Below are positions 5,875 to 5,875 of a DNA stretch of 5,875 bases, one piece after another. The position numbers and the translations under genes were made by a program. The number at the start of each line of letters is the position of its first letter. Position 1 is the stretch's first letter. The notes beneath the pieces were generated by a model. The model was given only the letters and a program-made list of their open reading frames with translations, was not told the DNA's origin and did not search any database. The stretch lies in NCBI GenBank assembly GCA_016935045.1, contig JAFGRS010000088.1, positions 1 through 5,875 of the forward strand, read 5' to 3'. This stretch comes from Lentisphaeria bacterium (GTDB lineage Bacteria; Verrucomicrobiota; Lentisphaeria; Oligosphaerales; JAFGRS01).

Positions 5875-5875
5875 A

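Noticed and set aside
5793..5875. Plus-strand ATG frame running off the right edge (divergent gene)
   Set aside because: No Shine-Dalgarno, an Arg/Pro/Ala-rich translation, and it is antisense to a more protein-like minus-strand frame.

Overview
The window is very GC-rich bacterial DNA with all its genes on the minus strand, so genes are read here from high to low coordinates. Three complete genes are supported: a Gfo/Idh/MocA-type oxidoreductase fused to a DUF1080 domain (5694-4132), a small membrane diacylglycerol/undecaprenol kinase DgkA (3950-3585), and a large exported multiheme protein related to the alpha subunit of hydrazine synthase, HzsA (3282-313). Two genes are cut by the window edges: the first 33 codons of a CGGC-domain protein (101-1), and a weakly supported C-terminal tail of an upstream gene (5874-5746).

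The gene content suggests a member of the PVC group or a similar environmental lineage (Planctomycetota, Lentisphaerota, Kiritimatiellota, Verrucomicrobiota, or an uncultured neighbour). HzsA-related proteins with an F5/8C domain, a beta-propeller and CxxCH motifs, together with abundant Gfo/Idh/MocA and DUF1080 proteins, are typical there. This is an inference from family knowledge. No rRNA or other phylogenetic marker is present.

Layout from right to left: possible gene tail, stop at 5746; 51-bp spacer; oxidoreductase-DUF1080 fusion with a good Shine-Dalgarno; 181-bp spacer with a perfect 8-bp GC hairpin; dgkA with a GGAG Shine-Dalgarno; 302-bp GC-rich gap; HzsA-like gene with a probable GTG start and signal peptide; 211-bp spacer with three hairpins; CGGC gene with a textbook AGGAGG.

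The genes share an orientation, but the spacers of 181, 302 and 211 bp and the hairpins argue against one tight operon. I see no clear shared pathway. The fusion points to cytoplasmic keto-sugar chemistry, DgkA to lipid recycling in the inner membrane, and the HzsA-like protein to periplasmic redox or ligand-binding work of unknown nature. The two items most worth following up are the oxidoreductase-DUF1080 fusion and the three-CxxCH HzsA-like protein. The long open frames on the plus strand and in the other minus frames are GC-driven shadows. No mobile element, CRISPR array, tRNA or rRNA was seen.
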